NCBI GenBank assembly: GCA_015143295.1
Contig: CM026571.1
Span: 28,424,505 to 28,488,504 of the forward strand
Direction: 5' to 3'
Length of the DNA stretch: 64,000 bases
DNA from: Tetracentron sinense
Taxonomy: Eukaryota; Streptophyta; Magnoliopsida; Trochodendrales; Trochodendraceae
A program made the translations under genes and the position numbers. A model generated the notes under the pieces. That model was not told the origin of the DNA and did not search any database. It was given only the letters and a program-made list of their open reading frames with translations. Of the stretch, positions 12,511 to 24,037 are shown piece after piece (positions within the stretch are counted from its first letter, which is position 1; the number at the start of each line of letters is the position of its first letter).

Positions 12511-12784
12511 GTCTAAAGGGTTATTTATAGGGCTAGGGGACCCTTGGAAGCTAAAAGGTCGAAAAATCACAAAACCCAAGAAAATCCCGCGTCGGGCGAT
12601 TGATCATTTCATGCAATTTATTCTTAAGAAGGTTTAATAACGAGCAACTTATTTAGGTTTTAACTTAGAGATATCCATTATAAATTTTCATAGGAATAAT
12701 AAATTAAAATTAGACACATTTATCTAGAAATTCATAGAATTAGCACGAATGCCGAGGAATAAAATTTTAGGTCACTACACTTAA

Positions 12785-14981
12785 TGAATTCGGGTTTTTT
12801 CTATATATTCAATTCTTTCGAGGTTCCAAAGTGTAACTGCATATCCAGCCTCAAGTTCTGTGAATTCTTCGACGGTGCCAACCTTAGAGCATAACCCTCT
12901 AAAGAATCTACTCAACTCAATCAACGGTCCACTTACATTCCTTGACAGTGATTTCCGCAATGCTAATGGGAGTAGTTGTTGCATAATAGTATGGCAGACA
13001 TGGCTTTTCAACCCTGATATTTTGCGCTCTTTCAGGTTCACACATCTTGAAATGTTGGCCGCATATCCATCTGGAGTTTTCACCTTTGCTAGTACGTTAC
13101 AGAAAATACTTTTCTCATCGGTCGATATGGAAAAGTATGCAGCAGAAACATATGTTTTTTGTCCTACTGCATGTGAATGAAGTGCAGTTCTAATACCCAT
13201 TTCCTTAAAGTCAAGATGTGCTTTCCAAATGTCTTTTTTTTTTCCATCAATATTCAATAACGTCCATATGATACTATCACAAATATTTTTTTTCAATGTG
13301 CATCACATCCAAATTGTGCCTTATTAGTACATGTTCCCAGTAAAGTAATTTGAAAAAAATACTTACCTTCTTCTATCCAATATACTCTACATTACCGTCG
13401 CGCACTCTTTTTCCACTCGAGGTGTTTAATTTATGCTTCCCAAATTGGATGTTCAGACCACGCATTTGCCCCAACAATTTGGTCCTTGTGTGTGCAATAG
13501 GAGCATGTCTTGTTTTGGACTGTCCATTAAATGACGTTTTGTTCTTGCAGAATCTATGACTAGCTCCCAAGAATCGTCGATGACTATAACAAAACATACG
13601 ACCATGTTTCAGGTACTGGGAACATATGCCCCGGTTACAATGACGACAAGCATATCGGCCCTTTGTGCTCCATCCAGACAAGTTCGCATATGCAAGGAAG
13701 TCATTGATTTTCCACAATAACGCTGCTCTCATCTGAAAATTTTGATCACTTGACGCATCGTACGTGTGTAGGCCATCAGTCCACAGATCTAATAACTCAT
13801 CTACAAGTGGTTGTAAGTATACATTAATGTCATTACCAGGAGTACGAGGACCTGGAATAAGTAATAGCATCATCAAAAAAAGTTGTTTCATGCACATCCA
13901 AGGCGGCAAATTATATCGAGTTAAAACAATAGTCCAAGTACTGTGTGCGATGCTAAGGGTACCAAATGGATTAAAACCATCATTTGTTAACCCAAGTCTG
14001 ACATTGTAAGGTTCTGCAAAATATTCATGATATCATTCGTCAAGATGTCATCAAGCTTCAGAGTCAGCTGGATGCCTTAGAACACCATCTCGGGTGCGAC
14101 CCTCTGCATATCATCTCATAGAACCAGCTGTCTTGTCTGACATGAAAAGTCTTTGAAGTCTGTGCTTTAATGGAAAATGACACAAAACTTTTGTTAAAAT
14201 TATGTCTTCCTTCCTAGATGACGGTGTTGTACAGGAGTCTGTAATCTTCCACCATGAAATTCCACAAATGGAACATACAATATCATTGGCATGTTTCTTC
14301 CAGTATAACATGCAATCGTTTGGGCATGCATCATTCTTATTGTAACCAATACCTAATTCTCCGATTATCTTTTTAGTTCAGTAGAAGGATGCAGGCAAAG
14401 TCTCACCCTCGGGAAGTGCCTCTTTCAGTAATTCAAGTAACATCGTGAATGATTTGTCGCTTTATCCATTCAGACACTTAATGTTATATAACCGGACGAT
14501 AAAAGATAGCTTGCTGATTTTTTTTCATCTGGGATACAAATCTTGCTCGGCATCTTCTACTAACTTATAGAATTTTGCGGCTTCTGCATTGAGAATCTCT
14601 CTTGTTTCACTTGGTCCCTCATCAACTGTCACTTTGTTTGCACGATTGGGCCCGAAAGCCGCGTGCAACATCTCTTGCATATCATTTATTACAGGGTTAT
14701 TCACATCTCTCACCACTTGGGCAGTTCAAGATCTAGGATGCGGTCTTTCCCCGTGGAAAATCCACGTAGCCGTGGCATAATGCTTAACGAATCCATCGCA
14801 AATCAAATGTTCGTACTCACTATGTTCGTATCCAATAATATCGATTACTACATTTTTTACACAGACACTTAATAGTACTGCTAGGTTTCGGTGACTGACT
14901 AAATGCAAAATACAAGAAATTGTTCACACCTGTTTTATATATATCACTTAATCTGTTTGCAGAAACCCAACTTTTATCCAT
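12785..14981 (-). pseudogene. CACTA transposase (TNP2-like), broken
   Basis: The start is probably the Met at 14981, giving MDKSWVSANR, the usual opening of the transposase-associated domain, followed by CxxC near 14860. Downstream blocks on the minus strand are IICDGFVKHY-like sequence at 14800, MLYWKKHANDIVCSICG at 14311, PPWMCMKQ at 13907, then PGNDINVYLQPLVDEL, NFQMRAALLWKINDF, ANLSGWSTKGRYAC and CYSHRRFL (13850-13560). The segment 13296-12785 carries the following conserved domain with HTIMQQLLPLALR. Family members are single proteins of roughly 700-1000 residues that cut at the CACTA ends. Here at least five stops or frame changes separate the blocks and the C-terminus is missing, so it cannot be functional. 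Confidence 0.85.
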
Positions 14982-16066
14982 GGTCACTTTATCAGGTCTT
15001 GCAATCACTAACAACAGAAGACAATATATACCTGTCATTAGTGAATGTTACAGAAATGACACCAGAATAATTAGGACAATGCATGCATGCACCATGGTTA
15101 TTGAATACTTATTGGGTGGGGTGTTCCTATCCCATTCACGAATACATAATCCCCAAGAATCAGTACCGCACGTGCTTTGTTCAATTTTAAGGAAATTTCG
15201 ACAGCATCTCCCCATGACTCTTCAAGTGCACAATTCAGACAAGGGGTAGATGCATTCCTTGTCCAAATATGTACCCAGAGAACAACAGGAATGACTAATG
15301 AAAATATTCCTAAAATTGAGTGTGCACAGGCGACTAACACATGCTTCGGGATTATGCATTCTCAAACTGCTGTCACGCCCCAAAATACCCCCTAGGAGTT
15401 AAGGGATACTTTAGAGGTGACTACGTGCACCTGTCAAACCATCCTGTAATGCAAGAGGCTAAACATAATATAATACAATGATAATCAGAGCGCGGAAACT
15501 AAACATAAGTGCGGAAGCATAAGCCAACTTTTTCTTTTCTTCTATAACTCCAAATAGTATTCCAAGTTAACATATACCAAATACAATCAAAGTAAAGGTG
15601 GACATGCCCACCTATCAAAATACAAAAATGAACTCTCTAACCCTCTCCTCTCAACAGTAGTCGAGGTATGGCCACACATCCAAGTCCCCATCCTCCTGAG
15701 ACTGCCATGGGATAGGTGGCTCCCTCTCCTCTACATACTCCTCCTCGACCCAAGGCTCGGGGTCGAGGACATCCACAGTACCTGCCGACATAAAAGTACG
15801 GCTGAGCATGGAATACTCAGCGAGTACAAACTACTAGCTAACCATAACAATAGCGAAAGTATAACAACAGTGAGCAATACAAGATATTAATTTAAAGCAA
15901 TAGTGAAAGCATAAGATACATAGCCATATCTTGACATGCGTGTATGAATGCAAAAACCTCGGTAAAACTCATGTCTCGGAAACCCTTTTCGTGTCTCGGT
16001 CAAATCATGTATGTGTATCGTGTCTTGTCTTGTATTTCATGTCTTGACTTGTTCTTGACTTGTATA

Positions 16067-16480
16067 CTTGTGAGCCAGAGGCTAGCACCCTTCCTTGGGC
16101 TACCAACCTCCTTGTCATGTTCTTGTTCCATTTCTCTTGTGAGCCAGAGGCTAGCACCCTTCCTTGGGCTACCAACCTCCTTGTCATGTTCTTGTTCCAT
16201 TTCTCTTGTGAGCCAGAGGCTAGCACCCTTCCTTGGGTTACCAACCTCCTTGTCATGTTCTTGATTCATTTCTCTTCTGAGCCAGAGGCTAGCACCCTTC
16301 CTTGGGCTACCAACCTCCTTGTCATGTTCTTGATTCATTTCTCTTGTGAGCCAGAGGCTAGCACCCTTCCTTGGGCTACCAACCTCCTTGTCATGTTCTT
16401 GATTCATTTCTCTTGTGAGCCAGAGGCTAGCACCCTTCCTTGGGTTACCAACCTCCTTGTCATGTTCTTGATTCATTTCA
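16067..16480. repeat. 69-bp tandem repeat, six copies
   Basis: Six units of exactly 69 bp, each beginning CTTGTGAGCCAGAGGCTAGC or with one change. The copies differ at only a few bases. Because 69 is a multiple of three, long frames stay open on both strands. They repeat a 23-residue unit and look non-genic. Confidence 0.95.
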
Positions 16481-17440
16481 TATACAAATACAATCTTGGA
16501 AAAAACCCGGTTTCATGCATGCATGTGTGGTGTGTGTAACACTTGTAATATCATGATGACAATGTGACATGAAGAGTAGTGTATAGCAATTCAATCCACA
16601 GGATAACCATATAGGAATTTGAGTAATCTACGTGACATTTGAATAGTTCATCCTTCATAAGAACACATGCATAAGGTCTACTTTCATTTTCTTCATTTAT
16701 GTCATTTATTCCTAGTTTAGGCATTTTGTCAAACACATAGCATGCAAGGTTCCTTAATGGTTCATCTTCTTCTTTTTAGTGCCTACTTTCCATCCAAAAA
16801 TCAAGGTATGTTCATTATTGGTAAAGTACCCATCCACCATTTCCATCACAAACATCACCCAACATACACCTCGGCATCCAATCGCCACATCAACATCTCA
16901 TCCACACATTTATTCCATTCCCCTTATCTTGTTTATATTTGTTGAGTTAATACAATGCATAGGGAAGGAAAAGCATAATATATATAATCACCATTTACAC
17001 TAGAAAACCTAGGTTATTGCTAGGGAAAGTTAGTAGGGTGTACTAACTTTAAATCAAGGCTTGATCCTTGTAGAAACTTTGATTGAAGCTCCAACTTGAA
17101 AGAAGAACACCTTTGCTTGAAGGAGACTTGAGTTGGGGAAGAAATCCCTTTCAAAAACGTGCTTGGGCTGCTGCCCTAGGTTGGAGAATGGAACCCCACA
17201 CGAGATTGAGTTGAAATCTTGAAGAAAACGTGCTTGGGGACGATCTAGGGTCTTCACCCCTTTGATTTCTTCTCCAATGGAAAACCCTATTTGCAAATCC
17301 CCTTCTCCTCTCTCTTTATCTCTCAAAATACCTTAAGTGTTGTGAATGAAGCCCTAAAGGCTCGGGCAAGCCTTAAGGAGAAAGGGTTTAACCCCCAAAA
17401 GACGATAAAGCCCTTAATGAAAATTCTGAAAAACACGAAG

Positions 17441-17625
17441 ACCGATCGATCGGTGGGTATGACCGATCGATCGGTTGCCTACCGAGCGATCGGTGTTTAT
17501 GACCAATCGATCGGTCAAAAACACACTCTCTGGAAAATTTCCCCATACAAAATTTCTGACCGTGCGATAGCTACCGATCGATCGGTTATGGACCGATCGA
17601 TCGCTGACTGGACCGAGCGATCGGT
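17441..17625. repeat. Cluster of ACCGATCGATCGGT palindromes
   Basis: Seven or so copies of the 14-bp perfect palindrome ACCGATCGATCGGT or one-base variants (for example ACCGAGCGATCGGT), spaced 10-20 bp apart except for one gap of about 60 bp. They lie about 215 bp from the LTR start. Confidence 0.9.
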
Positions 17626-17837
17626 GCTCTGTATGTCTGGACTGTTTTGACCATATCTTTTGACTCGCTCGTCGGATTTCGACGATTCAACTTGCGTTGG
17701 GTTCTTCTTTCGAAAACGCACATTTCTGACGTTTCGGAATTTCCGATTTCTCCCTTATTTATTAATTAGACTACAAAAACGGTCAATTAGCTACGAAGGT
17801 GCTATTCATTAAGGATGAAAAAGTCCGGGGTGCTACA

Positions 17838-19560
17838 GTCCACACAGACAATTCAAGAATCATTTGCAGACAAATACTCCTCTTGACATATAGGACGAAT
17901 AGGTTGTTAGAGGTAATATAGTCCACGTAGAAACTACACATCGTAATCTACAACGAATCCATCCATAGTGATGGTAAGAGAAGCACTTATCCGACAATCA
18001 TTCTTAAACGGGAGATCTAAGTTTCAATGCATGCACATTCACAATGACCTTGAGGGATGCAGGAATCATTATGACACTTATAGTTGAATGATCATAACTG
18101 TAAAATTATAATCAACAGATTTCCTATCAATAATGTAAAACAACCTACATTCATCAATATAAAATTGTTCTCATCGATATTAGGCAATAGACATAATATT
18201 TAGCAAAAATAAAAATAAAATTTTCAAATATATATTCTCTTAAACAGATTTCAGTTTCCATAAACATAGGATGTGCAATGCACCTGAGGCAAACAAGAAC
18301 ACAACTAACCCTAATGAGGTAGTAGTAATTATCCATACACATAGCAGTTGGATATTTACCAACAAATATCCACCTGTCCTGACAAAGGAATTTATGCTAC
18401 TTTTGTTGTCCTGCATGTTTTTCAATTGGTTGGTGACCATCAAATAAGTTAGACTCATAACCACATCATAAATTAGGTTAATTTTAACTCGGATGTACAA
18501 AGAGATGTATACAACCCACTCTTCATTTGGTGTAGTGGGCATTAAATGACTGTTACACTCATTGATTAAGGTGTGCGATAAGCACACTAGGGGTAATGTA
18601 CCCTGCCTATTTGAGTGTAGATCAGGAATGCGACGGTTCGTATACCTTACCCATGATGGTATGGCAAATTCACTGCTTGTACATCTATTGGTGGAAATGT
18701 TTTCCTTCGTAAAGCAACCCTAATCCGGACCATTCCAAGGAATTGGCTGATTATGGCTATATTCTTCTAGGCCTCGTCTTTCCCCTAATCCACATTTAAC
18801 ATAATATTTATAGAAATTGAGAGTCCCCCGGAACCAATTTAGGGTTTGTGCAAGCCCATCCCTCACTTCTAAGGGTTCCGCTAAACCCAATCTTGGCCCT
18901 CAAGGTCCTTGCTTGAATAAAAGATAAAAGAAAACATTTTGTCTTGATATTTGAAAAATAAACCACTACCTGCCAACTTGACATTAACCCTTCTTTATTC
19001 GAGCTTAGGATCGACAATGCAACCTAAAAAGCAACACGGTGAAGTTAAATTTTAATTTTTTTACCACAACGAAGTAGAAATTTATTCTTAAGTAAAAATG
19101 AGAGTTTAGGATTTATTTAAGGTTTAGATTGTTAGGGTTTATTCAATTTTGGGTTTTTGGATTTAGAATGGGTGTAGGATTAGGGTTAATTTATTAAGGG
19201 ATTAGGTTGATAAACCTTCATGATTCACTAGGATTAGTACTAGGGTTTATGGAATACTCAGTATTAGTTGATTATGACTTCTACTCAATAACAAAATTGA
19301 GATATTGATTATCTATAAGACTACAAAGATTAGGCTACTAATTTGGGTTTCTAAGGATTAAGCTATTTTTTAGCTTAAATGAAAAGAAATCATACAAACA
19401 ACAATCCTACAAAGATTGCTCAAACAAACCCAGTAGTTCATTAGATTAGAAAAAAAAAGTAAGAGAACATAAAAATCAGTAGGTACCTAGCTAATCTCTA
19501 CTTTGAGTGGCGTGGAGTTGGTGGCGCTGATGAACCTGCATAGAGTCTAAGTGAGTTAGA
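17838..19560. other. Non-coding CACTA interior
   Basis: This lies between the solo LTR and the subterminal repeats. No domain is recognised. It may hold the degraded upstream part of the CACTA element or its second gene (TNP1-like), but nothing identifies it. Confidence 0.4.
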
Positions 19561-19745
19561 TAACATGGAGAGAGAGAAATTAGAGCAGAGAGAAAGATAG
19601 AGAGAGAGAGAGGTCGGTAGAGAGGGAGAGAGGGAGAGAGTGAGAGACAGAGACAGTAGAGGGATAGAGAGAGAAGGAGAGCTCGGTAGAGAGAGAAAGT
19701 GAGAGAGACAAAGACAGAGAGAGGTAGAGATAGAGAGAGAGAGAT
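19560..19745. repeat. GA-rich microsatellite tract
   Basis: An imperfect (GA)n / GAGAGG-rich run of about 180 bp lies within the CACTA interior. Confidence 0.9.
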
Positions 19746-19939
19746 AGGGACTTACAGTGGAGGTAGTAGCTAGGTGTCAGCGGTGGTCGAAGTTGGGTGG
19801 CTGCGGTGATTGAAGCTGGTGGCAGCGGTGGTCAGAGCTGGTCGGAGAAGGAGAGAGAGAAAAATAGGCGCAGTAGAGAACATTAATTAGGGGAAACTGT
19901 AATGAGTTTCACGGATTAGGGATTAGCAAAATGTAAACA

Positions 19940-20222
19940 TAGTATTAGAAACTGAAAATTTTCCGTATCTAATGATCATGTAAGTTAGACACGGAATTAT
20001 TTCCGTCCCTAACACCAATATCCGTGTCTAATACTATTAGACACGAAAAATATTCCGTCTCTAATAAATTTTATTAATCATAAAATTGATGTAAATCTTG
20101 GAATAATTATTAGATACGGAATGTTAGTGACGTCCAAATTTCCGTGTCTAAAGATAGGTATTAGACACGGAAAACTTTCCGTGTCTATAATTCTATTGTT
20201 ATATGGTAGATTTCTTGTAGTG
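19940..20222. repeat. CACTA subterminal repeats and terminal inverted repeat
   Basis: TTAGACACGGAAA and its reverse complement recur about ten times with small changes (for example TTAGACACGGAATTATTTCC and TTTCCGTGTCTAA), ending in TTTCTTGTAGTG. Such arrays bind the CACTA-encoded accessory protein and transposase. TAA follows the end and would be the 3-bp target copy. Confidence 0.85.
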
Positions 20223-20409
20223 TAAATTCATTTAAAAAAATTTAGAAGGACATTTTTTTTTTGGGATGTCATGTGACTCACGTGAAAGCTTGAGTTAAAA
20301 CTTAAACGGAAATAATTATGTTAATGTATATTAAATATATCTTCCAAAAAAAAAGGTATACTAAATATATAATATAATTTTAATTTTTAAAGGGTATTAT
20401 TATAAAATT

Positions 20410-20568
20410 AATCGAGCTGAGCCGAGCTGAACCACCTATTGTTCAAGCTCGGCTCGATTATTTTTCGAGCTCACTTTTAAGGCTCGGCTCGGCTCAACGA
20501 GCCAAAAATAGAAGCTCAAACTTGGTTTATTTCGAGTCGAGCCGAGCTGGCTCGGCTCGTTGACACCC
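20410..20568. mobile_element. hAT-like MITE fragment with GAGCCGAGC array
   Basis: It contains many inverted and direct copies of CGAGCCGAGC / GCTCGGCTCG and ends GTTGACACCCCTA, which reads TAGGGGTGTCAAC inward, a hAT-type terminus. The left terminus is not found, so the copy is probably 5'-truncated or its left end has decayed. Confidence 0.55.
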
Positions 20569-20639
20569 CTACTTCTAGTTCTATGGAAATCAGATGCATC
20601 AAAAAAAAATCAGATGCCGCAAAAATTACATTTGATTTA

Positions 20640-20945
20640 TCATTTTTTTTAACTTTAAGCAAAAAAAATTTTGGGGTTAGGCGGACCTGACCAAATAGAT
20701 AGAACAAAGGAACCACTTACAATCTCTCATACCTCATTCCAGCCCTATCTTCAAAAATAGTGGACAGGGTCTTGGAAGGAAGAATAGAAAGGGGAAAGGA
20801 TAAGAGAGAAATGTCTGAACAAAACCTAGCTAGAGAATCCGCTGCTCGATTAGCTTCACGCCACACATGGACAATAGAACAATCAGATAAGTTTTGAATG
20901 AGATCTTTAGCCACCCGAAACTCTGTTTTTGGCAATCTTGTTTTA
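20640..20945 (-). pseudogene. LINE 3' end (RNase H domain), 5'-truncated
   Basis: On the minus strand a frame reads CSIVHVWREANRAADSLARF, the typical C-terminal RNase H block of plant L1-type LINEs (VWREANxAADxLA). After the stop at 20717 a short 3' UTR contains 'GGTCCGCCTAACCCC', which matches the end of the plus-strand LINE at 27260-27285. That suggests the same family. The upstream cut near 20945 is the usual 5' truncation of LINEs. Confidence 0.7.
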
Positions 20946-22559
20946 ACGAGATTGTGTTCGCTCGAGCGAATTTAATTTCTTGTAGCTGTGTTGTTCGACT
21001 ATGACAATCAAAGTCTCAGATTTTGTCAACCTCACTTGACTGAGCATCGGAGAGTTTGAATAGCTTTTTTCAAAAACTTCTAATTGTTATACAGATTTTG
21101 ATTCATATTAGGTTTCTACTACCTATATAAGATAATATTCGTTTTAGTGTTTGTTTACAAGAGAACAAGAAGTTTTTGTGAGAGTTTTTATGAGTTTTGT
21201 TAGATCTTTGGGTTTACTTCTTGTTAGTGAAGTTTTTATTCGTCGACGAGGCCTAGAGTGTGTGAACCACATATATCTTGTCTGTTGAGCGTGTTCTTCC
21301 CTCTATATTTTTCTATTATTATTTTGGGAAATGGAAAACGGATTGTCCACGCCCCTTTTTTACCATACATCAACTATGGTTAACCTACTAAGGTTAAACA
21401 ATCTAACCATGTTTTTAGAAAAACAAAAAAAATATTATATTAATTTTAATTAAACTTAACCATGGTTAAAAAGGTGTTAAAAGGGACACGGGACAATGCG
21501 GTCAGCTTAGAAGAGGACCCTGCCATCCTCTTCTCAGGACTCTATTATTTTTAGTATTACTTGCATGGTCATCGATCCCATTTATTGTGTTTCCGCAGAA
21601 CAAGGTAAGCATAATGTAACTTAGATTTCGACTTCAACAAAAAGTCACTTCACACTTGCATTCACTAACCAGAGAAAGGATAAAAAATATCTTCTCGAAT
21701 TTACAAATCAAACTTCTTTGGAAATAATTTCTGGAGAAGTTCTTCTAGGAATCCATCCATTGCCTTCAGAGGTTTTTTAAAATGGATTATTGAGGTATAT
21801 TGATCAAGGAAAACCATCGTAAAAATTGTGTATGATCAAAATTTCAATATATATATATATATATATATATATACTTGTAAGTGTGAAGTGTATGGCAAGG
21901 ATGAACATTACAAGTCACCAAACAAGTGCAAGTAGCAGAAATTGTCAATTTAAAATGTCATTTGAAAATTTTGTTTTATGAAGAAGAGAGCACTCAAATA
22001 GATTTTGGTGCTCAAAAGTTTTCCAAAATGGTGTAGCTTCAGTTGAGCCATGGTTCCAGGCAAGAATTCGATTAAAGTCCCTCTATTTTTGTTCTTTCTC
22101 CCTCCTCAGAGATACCCATCCTGAGATGATAATCACACATCCTCCATCTTAAGATGATTTCAAAAATACAGATAAATGGCATGAAAATTACCTTTCAGGA
22201 GAAACAATAATAACATAAAATCCATACATTTAAACATGCAAGAAGAAGAAGAAGAAGAATCCCATCCATCCAAATGTGGAAAGGTGGAAAATAATCACCG
22301 CATTCTTTCAACCAAAACTACATGTTAAACGCTAGTAGTACTGGTAGTATTCAAATCAACCCACGGATATTCATTGGAAACTCTTCTAACTTTAGAGGAG
22401 GGTTTTGTTTTTTTGGGGTAACAAAATTTAGGGGATCTCTGTACTATAAGAGAGAACCTGAAAACACATGCAGATGGAGAAAAGTGCAGCAAAAAAAAAT
22501 AAGAAGAAGAAGATAATAGAAGAGAAGATGGAACTTAAGGGTCTAACAGAGAAAAACAA
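20946..22559. other. Non-coding stretch
   Basis: No gene is recognised. It contains an (AT)n microsatellite at 21848-21872 and a GAA-rich run near 22240-22260. The part near 21235 has a single CGTCGACG palindrome, so LTR debris is possible. Confidence 0.5.
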
Positions 22560-22865
22560 AGGTTGTGAAGCTGAAAAGTTGTTGTAAGGTACATACCCAT
22601 AAGGAGTTATTGAAGGGGAATATTGGTAGCACTGTACAACCAGGAGTTGGTGGGCAGTTGCTTGAGCAGGCGGTGGCGGAGCTCCATATGACGGGTAACC
22701 TGAAGATGGTGGCGGAGGAGAGAAGGTGGCATGGATACTGGCAAATGGTACAGTTCAGACAAGCATTTGCTGTAGCGATACTGTGGCCAGAAACCTCCCT
22801 CGTCTCTGCATAACATATGTCAGCCAAAGTGCTACAAGGAACATTAATTTTTTCAGAAGGCATCT
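22560..22865 (-). pseudogene. Small secreted Cys/Pro-rich (hydroxyproline-rich-like) protein, frame-broken
   Basis: On the minus strand one frame starts near 22863 and gives a Cys-rich stretch, CLNCTICQYPC. From about 22735 the neighbouring frame gives SPPPPSSGYPSYGAPPPPA, then PSITPYGYVPYNN toward 22590. The CPP.PGC block appears in the first frame. Together they look like a short plant wall/secreted protein with an N-terminal hydrophobic leader (FLVALWLTY in a third frame), Cys pairs and SPPPP repeats, with at least two frameshifts. I do not assign a gene name. The alternative is a chance proline-rich reading, but the alternation of plausible motifs across frames argues for a broken gene. 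Confidence 0.4.
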
Positions 22866-23097
22866 TGCTTACAACTGCCTGGAAACTTCACATAGGAGAT
22901 ATAGAGAGAACCAGGATGGAAGTGGTATAATATCGCCATAAGAAATTATCTAACCCTCTTAGATCATCTCTAAGGGATTTTTAGAATAATGCTCATTATG
23001 CCTCTGGTTCTAAGGATGGACCAGAGACTCAATCTTCTTAATCTTTGGGGGTTGGGTTAGTGAGGGACCGTGGGAAGGTGAAATTGTCCCCTTATTC

Positions 23098-23876
23098 GTG
23101 CTTATGTTTTTTGGTTGCTGGAATGTTAGAGGGCTAAACGGGTTGTGCCGTCAACATGACTCCCGTGCTTTTATTCGCTCCCACTACCTCTCCTTGGTTG
23201 GGTTGGTTGAAACCAAGGTTCATGGTCTCAATGCTGATCGTATTCATCATTCCATTATTGCTGGCTGGAATAGAATTGATAACTACTCGGTTAGTGAGAA
23301 TGGGCGTATTTGGTTATTGTGGGATCCGGCTATAATTGACATTACTCCTATCCATATCTCACCTCAGATTATCCATTGTTCTATAGAGGTTAAGGATTGA
23401 GCTAGTCCCGCTATTATCTCTATTATTTATGGTTCTAACGATGGGCTCTGCAGAGAAGGATTGTGGAGGGACTTATCTAATCTCTCTAGTTCTCAAAACC
23501 TGCCCTGATTAATTATGGGTGATTTCAGTATTATACTCTCTACTTCTGAAAAGCGTGGAGGTTCCTCCTCTTCCTCTAACTTCATGTCTTCAGCCTCGGA
23601 TCATCTATTTGATGCGGGTCTCTTTGATACTCATCGGAAGGGTCCTCTATACACATGGTCTATGGAGGTTTTGGCGCTCGAAGAATTGACAGTAAACTTG
23701 ATAGATGTATGACCAATATTGAGTGGACGCACACTTTCCCAGATTCTGAAGCTATGGTGGGGAGCTATAGCTCTTCAGATCACCAGCAAATGATCCTATC
23801 CTTCAACATAAATAGGAAGCGTAAGCCAAAGTACTTTAAGTTTTTCAATCATTGGGTGTCTCACCCTGATTTTTAG
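23098..23876 (+). pseudogene. LINE endonuclease domain (EEP/AP-like)
   Basis: It starts with FFGCWNVRGLNG, the N-terminal Asn motif of the endonuclease/exonuclease/phosphatase fold. It continues with VGLVETK (metal-binding Glu), a GDF motif at 23517 (GDFS where GDFN is usual) and SSDHQQMIL at 23777, the catalytic SDH. Stops near 23398 and 23505 and a frame change near 23680 break it. The domain nicks target DNA to prime reverse transcription. Confidence 0.8.
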
Positions 23877-24037
23877 CTGTTGTTAGGCAAGCTTGGTGCA
23901 TCCACGTGAAGGGGACTCCTATGTTTCGGCTTGCGCAAAAACTTAAAGTCGTGAGGTATGCCCTCCTTAATTGGAGCAAGCAGGCTTTTGGCAACACTAA
24001 TAACCATATCTTGTAGGCCAGGGATGAGGCCGATCAT

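Larger units (their letters stand above)
8257..12779 (-). mobile_element. Outer solo LTR (Tekay/Del-like gypsy), minus strand, split by a second solo LTR
   Basis: The LTR consists of 12779-12511 plus 9901-8257 (about 1.9 kb once the inner element is removed). On the minus strand it begins TGTAGTGACC and ends GGGGCGTTACA. CTTAA stands immediately outside both ends (8252-8256 and 12780-12784), a perfect 5-bp target duplication. This shows one insertion followed by LTR-LTR recombination that removed the body. A TATAAATA box lies at about 12534-12527. The hairpin and acidic-codon module common to these LTRs is at 8600-8706. Confidence 0.85.
15371..17837 (-). mobile_element. Solo LTR (Tekay/Del-like gypsy) inserted in the CACTA element
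   Basis: On the minus strand it starts TGTAGCACCCCGGAC at 17837 and ends TTTTGGGGCGTGACA at 15371 (2,467 bp). It is the same family as the inner LTR at 9902. It has a block of ACCGATCGATCGGT palindromes (17441-17625), a six-copy 69-bp minisatellite (16067-16480) and the stem GCTGAGTATTCCATGCTCAGC (15821-15801). The flanks are ACTGC and GTCCA, so no target duplication is visible. It may be the product of recombination between two insertions. Confidence 0.8.
12785..20222 (-). mobile_element. CACTA (En/Spm-like) DNA transposon, truncated and split
   Basis: The right terminus is TTTCTTGTAGTG at 20211-20222, reading CACTACAAGAAA on the minus strand, the classic CACTA end. Just inside (19940-20200) lie many direct and inverted copies of TTAGACACGGAAA, the subterminal transposase-binding repeats. 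A TNP2-type transposase occupies 12785-14981 on the minus strand. A solo LTR (15371-17837) splits the element. No matching left terminus was found; the transposase frame stops matching the family near 12800, so the left end is deleted. The CACTACA at 12773-12779 belongs to the LTR, not to this element. Confidence 0.8.

Noticed and set aside
12773-12779. CACTACA as the left terminus of the CACTA element
   Set aside because: It is the first bases of the minus-strand solo LTR (TGTAGTG), which has its own target duplication CTTAA just outside.
12860-13180. 106-codon plus-strand frame
   Set aside because: Antisense shadow of the CACTA transposase.
16067-16480. Regular array resembling a CRISPR
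   Set aside because: Units are 69 bp with no variable spacers, and the sequence is a plant LTR.
16000-16539. Overlapping frames of about 158 codons on both strands
   Set aside because: They are kept open only because the tandem unit is 69 bp, a multiple of three.
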